The notes: generated by a model not told the origin, from the sequence alone. A stretch of 17,637 nucleotides of DNA from JBDSLU01 sp039916225 (GCA_039916225.1 JBDSLU010000314.1:1-17637); one strand, 5' to 3'; positions 9,707 to 17,637 are shown, counted from the first letter of the stretch. Numbers and translations are program-made.

Positions 9707-10777
9707 CTACAGGCGAACCTTGGTGACGTTGCGCATCGCCTTGTGTACGACCTTGTTCTTCTTCTTCTCCTGCAGCATCAGGAGTTCGTCCTGGCGGCGC
9801 GCCTGCACGTCGAGCTCGCGCTGCAGCCGGCGGAACGACTCGAGGCGGGCGGGATCGAGTCCGCCGTGCTCGGCGGCGGCGGCCACGGCGCAGCGCGGTT
9901 CCGTGGTGTGCCGGCAGTCGCGGAAGTGGCAGCCGGCGGCGAGGGCGTGGATGTCGGCGAAGGCGTCGTCGAGATTGCCTTCCCACAACTGCATCTCGCG
10001 CATGCCCGGGGTGTCGATGAGGAGGCCGCCACCGGGGAGCTCGAGCAGTTCGCGATGGGTGGTCGTGTGCCGGCCGCGCGAATCCGAGACCCGGACCTCG
10101 GCCGTGCGCTGCCGCTCGTCACCGCAGAGACGATTGATGAGCGTCGACTTGCCGACGCCGGACGATCCGAGGAACGCGACCGTCTGCCCGACCGCGAGAT
10201 AGGCGAGCAGCGCGTCGACGCCTTCGCCGCGCTTCGAGCTCATGAGATGGATCGGTGCCCCTGAGGCGACCCCCTCGACTTCACGGACGATCGCGGCGAC
10301 GTCGGCGGCGAGGTCGGCCTTGTTCAGGACGATGACCGGCCGGGCCCCGCCGTTGCAGGCCGTCGTGAGGTAGCGCTCGATGCGCCGCAGGTTGTAGTCG
10401 TGATCGAGGCCCGTGACGAGAAAGACGGTGTCGATGTTGGCGGCGACGACCTGCTCTTCGGTGGTCTCGCCGGCGACCTTGCGGGAGAAGCGGCTGCGGC
10501 GGGGCAGCAGCGCCTCGATCGACCCCTCGTCGTCCGGGCCGGCCCCGAGCGACACCGCGACCCAGTCACCGACCGCCGGGAAGGCGTCCCGACGCTCGGC
10601 ATTGTGCCGGAGGCGTCCGCGGACCCTGGCCAGGACGTCGCCGTCGACCGTCGTCACCCGGTAGATTTTCTGGTGCTCGAGGGTGATGCGGCCGGGAACG
10701 GACCGTTCCGCGTAGGGCGCGAACGCCGCCGCGAACGTGTCATCCCACCCCAAAGCCCGCAGCCGATCCTCGATCAC
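9707..10777 (-). CDS. rsgA: Ribosome small-subunit biogenesis GTPase RsgA (YjeQ)
   Basis: RsgA is a circularly permuted GTPase that binds the late-maturing 30S subunit and acts in its final assembly. The 356-residue product has an N-terminal OB fold (about 35-95, including VGDWVAV). The GTPase motifs follow in permuted order: G4 NKAD at 152-155, G1 GSSGVGKST at 204-212, and G3 DTPG at 255-258. The C-terminal zinc finger has Cys283, Cys288, His290 and Cys296 in CHFRDCRHTTEPRC. A basic tail (EKKKNKVVHKAMRNVTKVRL) is consistent with rRNA binding. The start is GTG at 10777. There is no Shine-Dalgarno sequence; a TACACT -10-like hexamer at 10789-10784 would place transcription initiation close to the start codon, so a leaderless mRNA is possible. 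The gene is divergent from the signalling operon and separated from it by a strong hairpin. Confidence 0.96.
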   Translation of the reverse strand: MIEDRLRALGWDDTFAAAFAPYAERSVPGRITLEHQKIYRVTTVDGDVLARVRGRLRHNAERRDAFPAVGDWVAVSLGAGPDDEGSIEALLPRRSRFSRKVAGETTEEQVVAANIDTVFLVTGLDHDYNLRRIERYLTTACNGGARPVIVLNKADLAADVAAIVREVEGVASGAPIHLMSSKRGEGVDALLAYLAVGQTVAFLGSSGVGKSTLINRLCGDERQRTAEVRVSDSRGRHTTTHRELLELPGGGLLIDTPGMREMQLWEGNLDDAFADIHALAAGCHFRDCRHTTEPRCAVAAAAEHGGLDPARLESFRRLQRELDVQARRQDELLMLQEKKKNKVVHKAMRNVTKVRL

Positions 10778-10790
10778 GCCACAAGTGTAG

Positions 10791-10828
10791 CCCGGCTGAC
10801 CTCAGGGGAGTCCCCTAGGTCAGCCGGG
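10791..10828. repeat. Strong hairpin between divergent rsgA and the signalling operon
   Basis: Left arm CCCGGCTGACCT, a bulged C, then AGGGG; loop AGT; right arm CCCCT then AGGTCAGCCGGG. All 17 pairs are Watson-Crick with one bulged base. It takes up most of the 75-nt divergent gap, 13 nt from the rsgA start and 24 nt from the kinase start. It could be an operator dyad shared by both directions, a 5'-leader RNA hairpin or a REP-like element. No protein ligand can be assigned. Confidence 0.75.
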
Positions 10829-10852
10829 CCGGCTGGGGCCGGCGAGGCGAGT

Positions 10853-12411
<1,559 letters not shown>

Positions 12412-12415
<4 letters not shown>

Positions 12416-12987
12416 GCGACGAAGACGTCGATCCGGCCCGGGTGACGGCGCTCCTCGAAGGGGCGCGCGCGGGGAAGGCGGAAGCCCTCGACGCGCTGCT
12501 GCCGCTCGTCTATCACGAGCTGCGCCGCGTCGCCGGCGCCTACGTTCGCCGCGAACGGCCCGGGCAGACGCTGCAGGCCACCGGCCTGGTCCACGAGGCC
12601 TACCTGCGGCTGATGCGCGACCGCAACGTGCAGTGGCAGAACAAGGCGCACTTCTGCGCCATCGCCGCCAACGCCATGCGCCAGATCCTGGTCGAGCGGG
12701 CGCGGGCGCGCGGCGCCGTCAAGCGCGGCGGCGCCTGGGCGCGGATGACGCTCAACGAAGGCACGGTGGCGGCCCCCGAGGCGGCGGTCGACGTCGAGGT
12801 CCTCGATCAGGCGCTGGAGCGGCTCGCCGAGCGCGACCCCGATCAGGCCCGGCTCGTCGAGCTGCGCTACTTCGGCGGCCTGACGATCGAGGAGACGGCC
12901 GATGTGCTCGGCGTGTCGCCGGCGACCGTCAAGCGATCGTGGATGGTGGCCCGCGCCTGGCTGAAGAAGGAGCTGGGCGGGGCGTGA
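12412..12987 (+). CDS. ECF-type RNA polymerase sigma factor (acidobacterial/planctomycete type)
   Basis: A 191-residue group 4 sigma factor. Region 2 (about 24-98) contains LLPLVYHELRRVAGAYVRRERPGQTLQATGLVHEAYLRLM, where the TGLVHEAYLRL segment is characteristic of the ECF subfamily expanded in Acidobacteria and Planctomycetes. Region 4 (about 130-187) ends in LRYFGGLTIEETADVLGVSPATVKRSWMVARAWL, the helix-turn-helix that reads the -35 element. The GTG start at 12412 overlaps the hybrid-kinase stop (GTGA), and the stop overlaps the GTG of the Ser/Thr kinase in the same way, so all three should be made from one message. No classical anti-sigma factor is adjacent. The downstream kinase is the most likely partner, by analogy with other sigma-kinase pairs. 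Confidence 0.94.
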
Positions 12988-14555
12988 CCCGCGACCAGTG
13001 GGCGCGGGTCAACGCGCTGTTCCACGACGGCCTGGCCCGGCCAGCCGCCGCACGGGTCTCGTGGCTGGCCCGCGAGACGTCCGATCCCGACATCGCGCGC
13101 GAGGTCCTGGCCCTCATCGCCGCGCACGAGAGTGACGCCGACTTCCTCGAGGCGCCCGCCATCGTCTTCGGCGAGACCACCGCGGCACCGGCGATGGTCC
13201 CGCTGATCGGTCGGATCATCGGCCCCTACGAAATCGAGCGCGAGATCGGCCGCGGCGGCATGGGCGTCGTCTATCTGGCCCGCGACACGAGGCTCGGTCG
13301 CGCCGTCGCCCTGAAGGCGGTGAGCCGCGGCGGAGCCGACGCCGTCGGCCGGGCCCGCCTGCGGCGGGAGGCACGCGCCGCGGCGTCGTTGGCGCATCCG
13401 GGCATCGCGACCGTCTACGCGCTCGAGGAAGACGGCGACGACTGCTACCTGATCACGGAGTACCTGACCGGGCGCACGCTCCGCGACGAGCTCATCGACG
13501 GACCGCTGCCGTACGGACGCTGGCGGCTGGTGGCGATCGCCATCGCCGAGGCGATCGGCGCCGCGCACGTGCAGGGTCTCGTGCATCGCGATCTCAAGCC
13601 CGAGAACGTGATGCGCACCGACACCGGGGCGATCAAGGTGCTCGACTTCGGCCTGGCGCGTGAGCTGTCACCGCTGGCCACCGGCATGACGCCGACCATC
13701 ACCCAGGCCGGCGCGCTCGTCGGCACGCCCGGCTACATGGCGCCGGAACAGATCCGCGGCCAGCCGCTCGACGCCCGGACCGACGTCTTCGCGGTCGGCG
13801 TGCTGCTCTACGAGCTCGCGTCCGGTGTCCACCCGTTCGGCGCCGGCATGCCGAGCGGCGACGAGGCCGATCCCGCCGGCATGGTCGCCGCTGGCGACGT
13901 GCTGGCCCGCATCGTCGCCGAAGAACCGCCACCACTCGACACGCGCTCGGTGTTGCCGCCGGCGGCCATCGCGATTGTGGTCAGGGCCCTGGCCAAGACG
14001 CCGGATGCGCGCTTCGCCGACGGCCGCGAGATGGCCGAGGCGCTGCGCGCGCTGCCGGCACCGGCCCTGACGCCGTTTCCGTCGGCCGGCGCGGTGAGTC
14101 ACCTGCCGCCGTCGGTCTCCGGCACGCACGATGTGCGGATCCAGGAATGGTGGTGGGTGGCCCATCAGGGTGGCGTGGCGGCGTTCTTCACGCTGGTCCT
14201 GGTGCCGGCGTGGATCCTGTGGCGCGACGTCGAGCCCAAGCAGCTGCGGCTGGCGCTCCGCCTGATCCTGCTGTTTTCGGTGGCGGCCGGCGTCAGCGTG
14301 CGCCTGCACCTGTGGTTCGTCGCGCGTTACCGCGTCGGCGCGCTGGCGGGAGAGCGGCGGGTGGCCCGGCCCTGGCTGGTGGCGACCAACCTGGGTTTCG
14401 TCGGGGCCTTGGCGGTGGCGGCCTTCATGCTGCTGGACACCCACGCCGCCACGGCGTCGGTGTTCTTCGGATTGGCCGTCGTCCACGCCGTCGTGTCGGT
14501 CATGGTGGAGCCGGCCACCAACCGGGCGTTCGGTGGCCCGTCCGATGAGATATAG
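12984..14555 (+). CDS. Membrane Ser/Thr protein kinase (Hanks type)
   Basis: A 523-residue kinase. The N-terminal about 75 residues (DQWARVNALFHDGLARPAAAR, then REVLALIAAHESDADFLEAPA) are the helical extension common to acidobacterial kinases encoded next to ECF sigma factors. The kinase domain (about 82-357) is complete: glycine loop GRGGMGVVY (89-97), Lys111, HRDLKPEN (201-208), DFG (221-223), and GTPGYMAPEQ (247-256) in the activation segment. It should therefore be active. A tail from about 388 has four hydrophobic segments (397-413, 424-440, 464-484, 490-508) with short loops and no extracellular sensor domain. It therefore differs from PASTA-type kinases and may sense within the membrane. 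The GTG at 12984 overlaps the sigma-factor stop. The DUF3014 gene begins 16 nt after its stop. Confidence 0.94.
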   Translation: MTRDQWARVNALFHDGLARPAAARVSWLARETSDPDIAREVLALIAAHESDADFLEAPAIVFGETTAAPAMVPLIGRIIGPYEIEREIGRGGMGVVYLARDTRLGRAVALKAVSRGGADAVGRARLRREARAAASLAHPGIATVYALEEDGDDCYLITEYLTGRTLRDELIDGPLPYGRWRLVAIAIAEAIGAAHVQGLVHRDLKPENVMRTDTGAIKVLDFGLARELSPLATGMTPTITQAGALVGTPGYMAPEQIRGQPLDARTDVFAVGVLLYELASGVHPFGAGMPSGDEADPAGMVAAGDVLARIVAEEPPPLDTRSVLPPAAIAIVVRALAKTPDARFADGREMAEALRALPAPALTPFPSAGAVSHLPPSVSGTHDVRIQEWWWVAHQGGVAAFFTLVLVPAWILWRDVEPKQLRLALRLILLFSVAAGVSVRLHLWFVARYRVGALAGERRVARPWLVATNLGFVGALAVAAFMLLDTHAATASVFFGLAVVHAVVSVMVEPATNRAFGGPSDEI

Positions 14556-14571
14556 ATCGGGGCAGACCGCC

Positions 14572-15417
14572 ATGCGCCTCGACGACAATCCGTCCGACGG
14601 TCCCGAGCTGGTGCTGCGCGATGCACAGCCGGTCATCGAGCCTGCGCGCCGCGCCACCGGCGGCATGCTGACCGGCGTGCTGATGCTGGGCGCGCTGGTC
14701 GGCGCCGTCGCCCTCGGCTTCTATGGTCGCGGCTGGTGGGCGCGCAGTGCCACCGACGGCGCGACGCCACATCCCCGGGCTGCGGCCGCGGCCGGCGCGG
14801 TGCCCGAGGGGTTCGGGCCGGTGCCGCAGCTCGACGCCAGCGACGACTTCGTCCGGGCCCTGATTCGACAACTCTCCCAGAAGCCCGAGTGGGCGGCGTG
14901 GCTCGCGTCCGGCGACCTGATCCGTTCGTTCGTGGTCTCGGTCGACAAGATCGCGGTCGGGTCGAGCCCGGCCAAGGAGCTGAAGCCGGCGGCGCCGCAG
15001 GGCCGCTTCGCGACCCTCGGCGCCGGGCGGACGCTGCGCGTCGACCCGGCCAGCTACGACCGCTACAACGGCCTGGCCAACGTCGTCGACGCCATGGACC
15101 CCGACGGCGCCGCCCGGGCCTACCGCCGCCTGCGGCCGCTGATGCAGCAGGCCTTCGACGAGCTCGGCTACGTCAACCTGCCGTTCGACGATCGGCTGGC
15201 CCGGGCGCTCGGCCGGCTGGTCGACGTGCCGGTGCCGGAAGGCGACGTGATGCTGCGGGCGACGTCGGTGACCTTCCAGTACGCCGATCCCGATCTCGAG
15301 GCACTGTCGCCGGCGCAGAAGCACATGCTGCGGATGGGCCCGCACAACATGCGGCTGGTGCAGACCAAGCTGCGTGCGTTCGCCCGCGCCGCCGGCCTCA
15401 CCCAGGCCGGTACGTAG
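14572..15417 (+). CDS. DUF3014 membrane-anchored protein
   Basis: A 281-residue protein of the DUF3014 family, whose function is unknown. A charged N-terminus is followed by one membrane helix (about 32-52, MLTGVLMLGALVGAVALGFYG), a short Ala/Pro-rich spacer, and a soluble domain probably in the periplasm. Family-like segments are LDASDDFVRALIRQLSQKPEWAAWL, IRSFVVSVDKIA, YDRYNGLANVVDAMDP, and LDEL-like helices before VPVPEGDVMLRATSVTFQYADPDLEALSPAQKHMLRMGP. The ATG at 14572 is chosen because it leaves a normal-length N-terminus; ATG 14545 or GTG 14533 in the same frame would overlap the kinase gene. Its place at the end of the sigma/kinase operon suggests an envelope-related role, which is inference. 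Its last ten codons form the left arm of a large palindrome shared with the convergent neighbour. Confidence 0.87.
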   Translation: MRLDDNPSDGPELVLRDAQPVIEPARRATGGMLTGVLMLGALVGAVALGFYGRGWWARSATDGATPHPRAAAAAGAVPEGFGPVPQLDASDDFVRALIRQLSQKPEWAAWLASGDLIRSFVVSVDKIAVGSSPAKELKPAAPQGRFATLGAGRTLRVDPASYDRYNGLANVVDAMDPDGAARAYRRLRPLMQQAFDELGYVNLPFDDRLARALGRLVDVPVPEGDVMLRATSVTFQYADPDLEALSPAQKHMLRMGPHNMRLVQTKLRAFARAAGLTQAGT

Positions 15418-15476
15418 CGCGCCGAGTCGAGGATCAGGGGCGCTCGGGCGCCGGCCTGGGTGAGACCGGCGGCGCG
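15385..15476. repeat. 26-bp palindrome spanning the stop codons of two convergent genes
   Basis: Arms 15385-15410 and 15451-15476 are reverse complements at 25 of 26 positions (one mismatch, 15396/15465). The centre CCTCACCCAGGCCGG pairs with CCGGCCTGGGTGAG. An inner AGCGC/GCGCT pair (15416-15420, 15440-15444) shortens the 40-nt loop. The left arm codes the DUF3014 C-terminus and the right arm the DUF4115 C-terminus. No T-tract is present. It could terminate both transcripts by structure, or be an inverted duplication. Confidence 0.82.
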
Positions 15477-16138
15477 TCGAGCGCGAAGGGCACGGTCAGC
15501 GGCCAGCCGTCCTTGCCGAGCGGACCACGATCGACGCCGTTGACCGCGGCGCGGACGCCGCCGGCATCGCCGGACCGCACGACCACGGCGCGGTCGCCAC
15601 CGAAGGACAGCGTCTCACCGGCCGGCACCTCGCGTTCGAGCGTCCGCGCGCCGTCCACGGTGACGCGCAGCCACACCGGGCGGATCGTCGTGAGCGTGAC
15701 TGCGACCGGCTTGGCTGGCACCGCGGCGCTGGGCAGACCGGCCGACGCGGGACTCGATGCGACGCCCGACGGCACCGGCTGCGCCGTCGGCCCGTTCGGC
15801 GGGACCGACCTCGGTGGCGCCGCCTCGGTGACCACCTCCGGGCGCTGCGAGAACGACATCGCCGCCCACGCACCGGCGACGATCACTGCCGCCGCCATCG
15901 CCAACCACCAGGCGCTGCGCGAGCGTGATTCGACTGGAACCGCCTCGTCGACCGCTGGCGGTTTCGCGGCATCCGCCTGCAGCCGGCGGGTCAGGGCCTG
16001 CGCGGCGAGCGCCTCGGGGCTGGGCGGTCCGGCCGGCGCGAGCGCCGCACGGCGGGCTCGCGACTCCAGGATCGCGGCGTGCAGTCGCTGGAGCTGGACC
16101 AGGGCAGCGTCGCGGGAGGTGCGGCGGATCTGAGGCAC
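15434..16138 (-). CDS. Single-pass membrane protein with RodZ-C-terminal-like (DUF4115) domain
   Basis: A 234-residue protein. The N-terminal about 75 residues are helical and Ala/Arg-rich (RRTSRDAALVQLQRLHAAILESRARR) with no recognisable helix-turn-helix. One membrane helix follows at about 76-96 (AWWLAMAAAVIVAGAWAAMSF), then a Pro/Ala/Ser-rich linker (100-145). The C-terminal domain (about 146-222), with IRPVWLRVTVDGARTLEREVPAGETLSFGGDRAVVVRSGDAGGVRAAVNG, resembles the beta-rich periplasmic domain of the cell-shape protein RodZ. The topology is RodZ-like but the MreB-binding DNA-binding-like domain is missing, so calling it RodZ would be an overstatement. The start is GTG at 16138; a GGGAG lies about 12-16 nt upstream. 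It is convergent with DUF3014 (16-nt gap) and divergent from the cyclophilin gene. It may be a cell-envelope protein; that is inferred. Confidence 0.8.
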   Translation of the reverse strand: MPQIRRTSRDAALVQLQRLHAAILESRARRAALAPAGPPSPEALAAQALTRRLQADAAKPPAVDEAVPVESRSRSAWWLAMAAAVIVAGAWAAMSFSQRPEVVTEAAPPRSVPPNGPTAQPVPSGVASSPASAGLPSAAVPAKPVAVTLTTIRPVWLRVTVDGARTLEREVPAGETLSFGGDRAVVVRSGDAGGVRAAVNGVDRGPLGKDGWPLTVPFALDAPPVSPRPAPERP

Positions 16139-16192
16139 GCGCCTAGTTCACTCCCATGCCGCCCCGGCGTCAAGCCCGTGAGTGCGCGCCTC

Positions 16193-16217
16193 GGAGGAGC
16201 GCCAGCGGCGCGTTACC
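16193..16217 (+). promoter_or_regulatory. Ribosome-binding site separated from the start by a small hairpin
   Basis: A strong GGAGGAG at 16193-16199 lies 18 nt from the ATG at 16218, too far for normal initiation. The intervening 16199-16211 folds as GCGCC-AGC-GGCGC. If it forms, the remaining distance is about 6 nt, the usual spacing. An in-frame GTG at 16182 would place this site inside the coding region, which argues for the ATG start. Confidence 0.45.
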
Positions 16218-17390
16218 ATGACCGGCATGCGCCCCCTCGTGCCCGCGATCGCCCTCGTCCTTTCCATTGGCGCTGCGCTCGCCACGCCAGCTGCCGGGCA
16301 GGCCCGTCGCCCGGCCGCGGCCGCCGCGCCGCGCGTCTACACGGCCACGCTGCCGGTCGATCAGATGCGCAACAAGCAGGCGGTCGTCACCACCAGCCTT
16401 GGCGAGCTGGTGATCGAGCTGTTGCCGGACGCCGCTCCGGACCACGTCGGCTATCTGATGAAGCTCGCCGCGGAGCGCGCCTTCGACGGCACCACCTTTC
16501 ACCGCGCCATCCTCCGCGGCCTGATCCAGGGCGGCGATCCGCTGTCGAAGGATCCGGCGAAGAAGGCGCAGTACGGCACCGGCGGCCTCGGCGTGCTGAA
16601 GTTCCGCGCCAACGACCTCAAGCACGGGCGCGGCGCGGTCTCGGCGGTGCTGCGTCCTGGACAGCCAGACAGCGCCGGCGCCCAGTTCTTCGTCTGCGTG
16701 TCCGACCAGCCGACCCTCGATGGGCACTTCACGGTGTTCGGGCGCGTCGTCGAAGGGCTCGAGATCGCGCAGCGGATCTCCGAGCTGCCGGCCGACGCGA
16801 ACGGGCTGATTGCGGACCGCGTCGAGATCACGTCGGTGCGGATTCGCGACACGCCGCCGCCCGAGCCGACGCCGTTCGAGACCGAGACCGCGGCGCAGCT
16901 CGCCGGCTATCGCGCCGTGCTCGAGACCACGATGGGCGAGGTGACGGTGGAGTTCTTCCCGGATCGCGCCCCGGGCCACGTCCGCAACTTCCTGCGCCTG
17001 GCCACGCTCGGCGTCTACGACGGCACGGCGTTCCATCGCGTCGTGCCCGGCTTCGTCGTGCAGACCGGGGCGCTGTCGCACCGCAAGACGCCGCTGAGCC
17101 AGAAGCAGCGGCCGTTCGTCGTCAATCTCCAGCCGGAGTTCAACCCGACGCCGCACGAGGCCGGCATCCTGTCGATGGCCCGCGGCGACGACCCGGCCAG
17201 CGCCCAGACGTCGTTCTTCGTCTGCCTGGGCAAGGCGTCGTCGCTCGACAACAAGTACACGGTGTTCGGCCGCGTCGTCGACGGCATGCCGCTCATCGAG
17301 GCCCTGGCCACGGTGCCGCTGAACGGCGAGGAGCCGGTGACGCGGGTCGAGATTACGAAGGTGCGGATCCTGCCGCCGTCCGCACCCTGA
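16218..17390 (+). CDS. Exported peptidyl-prolyl cis-trans isomerase with two cyclophilin domains
   Basis: A 390-residue protein with a signal peptide: MTGMRP, a hydrophobic core (about 7-22), and a likely cleavage near ATPAAGQA. The mature protein should therefore be periplasmic or, if anchored, at the envelope. Cyclophilin domain 1 (about 54-210) has FHRAILRGLIQGGD with Arg96 and Gln104, AGAQFFVCVSD, and LDGHFTVFGRVVEG. Domain 2 (about 231-385) has FHRVVPGFVVQTGA with Arg274, Phe279 and Gln282, GILSMARGDDPASAQTSFFVCLG, and LDNKYTVFGRVVDG. Cyclophilins catalyse proline isomerisation during folding of exported proteins. Domain 2 keeps the Pro-Gly-Phe segment of the active site; domain 1 has replaced it. 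The ATG at 16218 is chosen because it directly precedes a standard signal peptide. The next gene lies beyond a repeat element, so this gene looks monocistronic. Confidence 0.93.
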   Translation: MTGMRPLVPAIALVLSIGAALATPAAGQARRPAAAAAPRVYTATLPVDQMRNKQAVVTTSLGELVIELLPDAAPDHVGYLMKLAAERAFDGTTFHRAILRGLIQGGDPLSKDPAKKAQYGTGGLGVLKFRANDLKHGRGAVSAVLRPGQPDSAGAQFFVCVSDQPTLDGHFTVFGRVVEGLEIAQRISELPADANGLIADRVEITSVRIRDTPPPEPTPFETETAAQLAGYRAVLETTMGEVTVEFFPDRAPGHVRNFLRLATLGVYDGTAFHRVVPGFVVQTGALSHRKTPLSQKQRPFVVNLQPEFNPTPHEAGILSMARGDDPASAQTSFFVCLGKASSLDNKYTVFGRVVDGMPLIEALATVPLNGEEPVTRVEITKVRILPPSAP

Positions 17391-17432
17391 GGCTCGGCGG
17401 GCTTCTCGGCCCGGGCCAGATCGTGGACCCGT

Positions 17433-17560
17433 GAACTCCCAACCGCCAAGGAACCTCCAAGTTCCAATGTCCAAGAGGCCCCGCCAATCGTGGACCAGCA
17501 AGGCTTGGGAGTTGGGCGTTGGGAGTGCCTTGGTAGTTCGGAGTTGGACGTTGGGAGTTC
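17433..17560. repeat. Heptamer-based inverted repeat (copy 2)
   Basis: The left side (17433-17475) uses units such as AACTCCC, AACCGCC, AAGTTCC, AATGTCC. The right side (17504-17560) uses GTTGGGA/GTTGGGC/GTTGGAC in the opposite orientation. The ends are perfect: GAACTCCCAAC at 17433-17443 pairs with GTTGGGAGTTC at 17550-17560, and CCAAG at 17471-17475 with CTTGG at 17504-17508. The words CAACCGCCAA and CCAAGTTCCAA also occur in the element at 6452-6524, so both belong to one family. It lies between the cyclophilin gene and a probable convergent gene. Confidence 0.78.
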
Positions 17561-17576
17561 GCAGCGCGGCGCCGGC

Positions 17577-17637
17577 CTAGCGCGGCGCCGCGCTGGCGCC
17601 GCTGCGCGCGGCGATGCGCTCCATCGCCTGCGTGGCG
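17577..17637 (-). CDS. Probable 3' end of an unidentified gene
   Basis: An open minus-strand frame enters from the window edge and stops at TAG (17579-17577), giving the tail ATQAMERIAARSGASAAPR. An amphipathic helix followed by a small Ala/Ser/Pro tail is a normal C-terminus for this genome. The stop falls 16 nt beyond the repeat element, as with copy 1, where the permease stop is 4 nt beyond. There is too little sequence to name a product. Confidence 0.45.
   Translation of the reverse strand, partial: ATQAMERIAARSGASAAPR

Noticed and set aside
10400..10852. N-terminal extension of the hybrid kinase by 151 codons.
   Set aside because: It runs antisense through rsgA. The receiver domain starts directly after the ATG at 10853, which has a ribosome-binding site.
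12984..14555. PASTA-type PknB kinase linked to cell-wall synthesis.
   Set aside because: The tail has four membrane segments and no PASTA repeats or large extracellular domain.

Overview
High-GC bacterial DNA, densely coding on both strands. Three things suggest an Acidobacteriota chromosome, probably class Vicinamibacteria: a PadR regulator overlapping a large ATPase-less duplicated MacB/FtsX permease (the 'acidobacterial duplicated orphan permease', ADOP, arrangement), an ECF sigma factor of the type expanded in Acidobacteria and Planctomycetes overlapping a membrane Ser/Thr kinase, and a DUF3014 protein. The taxonomic call is inference. There is no rRNA, tRNA, CRISPR array, phage gene or transposase.

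Layout. (1) 1-1896, minus strand: a LarA-like nickel-pincer racemase homologue, then lspA, then the first four codons of another gene at the window edge. (2) 1996-6443, plus strand: aconitase, queG (epoxyqueuosine reductase) and a YqgE/AlgH-family gene; queG and yqgE overlap. (3) 6444-6528: a convergent gap filled by a heptamer-based inverted repeat. (4) 6529-9572, minus: the padR-ADOP pair with a perfect 11-bp palindrome over the likely promoter. (5) 9707-10777, minus: rsgA, followed by hairpins. (6) 10853-15417, plus: a signalling operon of REC-histidine kinase-REC protein, ECF sigma factor, Ser/Thr kinase and DUF3014 membrane protein. The first three genes are joined by 4-nt stop/start overlaps. 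(7) 15434-16138, minus: a small single-pass protein with a RodZ-C-terminal-like (DUF4115) domain. (8) 16218-17390, plus: an exported protein with two cyclophilin domains. (9) 17391-17637: a second heptamer-repeat inverted element and the probable tail of a minus-strand gene.

Most genes are housekeeping or standard lineage genes. The central unit (10853-15417) looks like a layered signalling module: phosphorelay, alternative sigma factor, Ser/Thr kinase and a membrane protein made together. The least explained material is between genes: a family of degenerate 7-bp-period inverted repeats found in two convergent gaps; a 26-bp-arm palindrome that spans both stop codons of a convergent gene pair and encodes both C-termini; and a near-perfect 17-bp-stem hairpin between divergent rsgA and the signalling operon.
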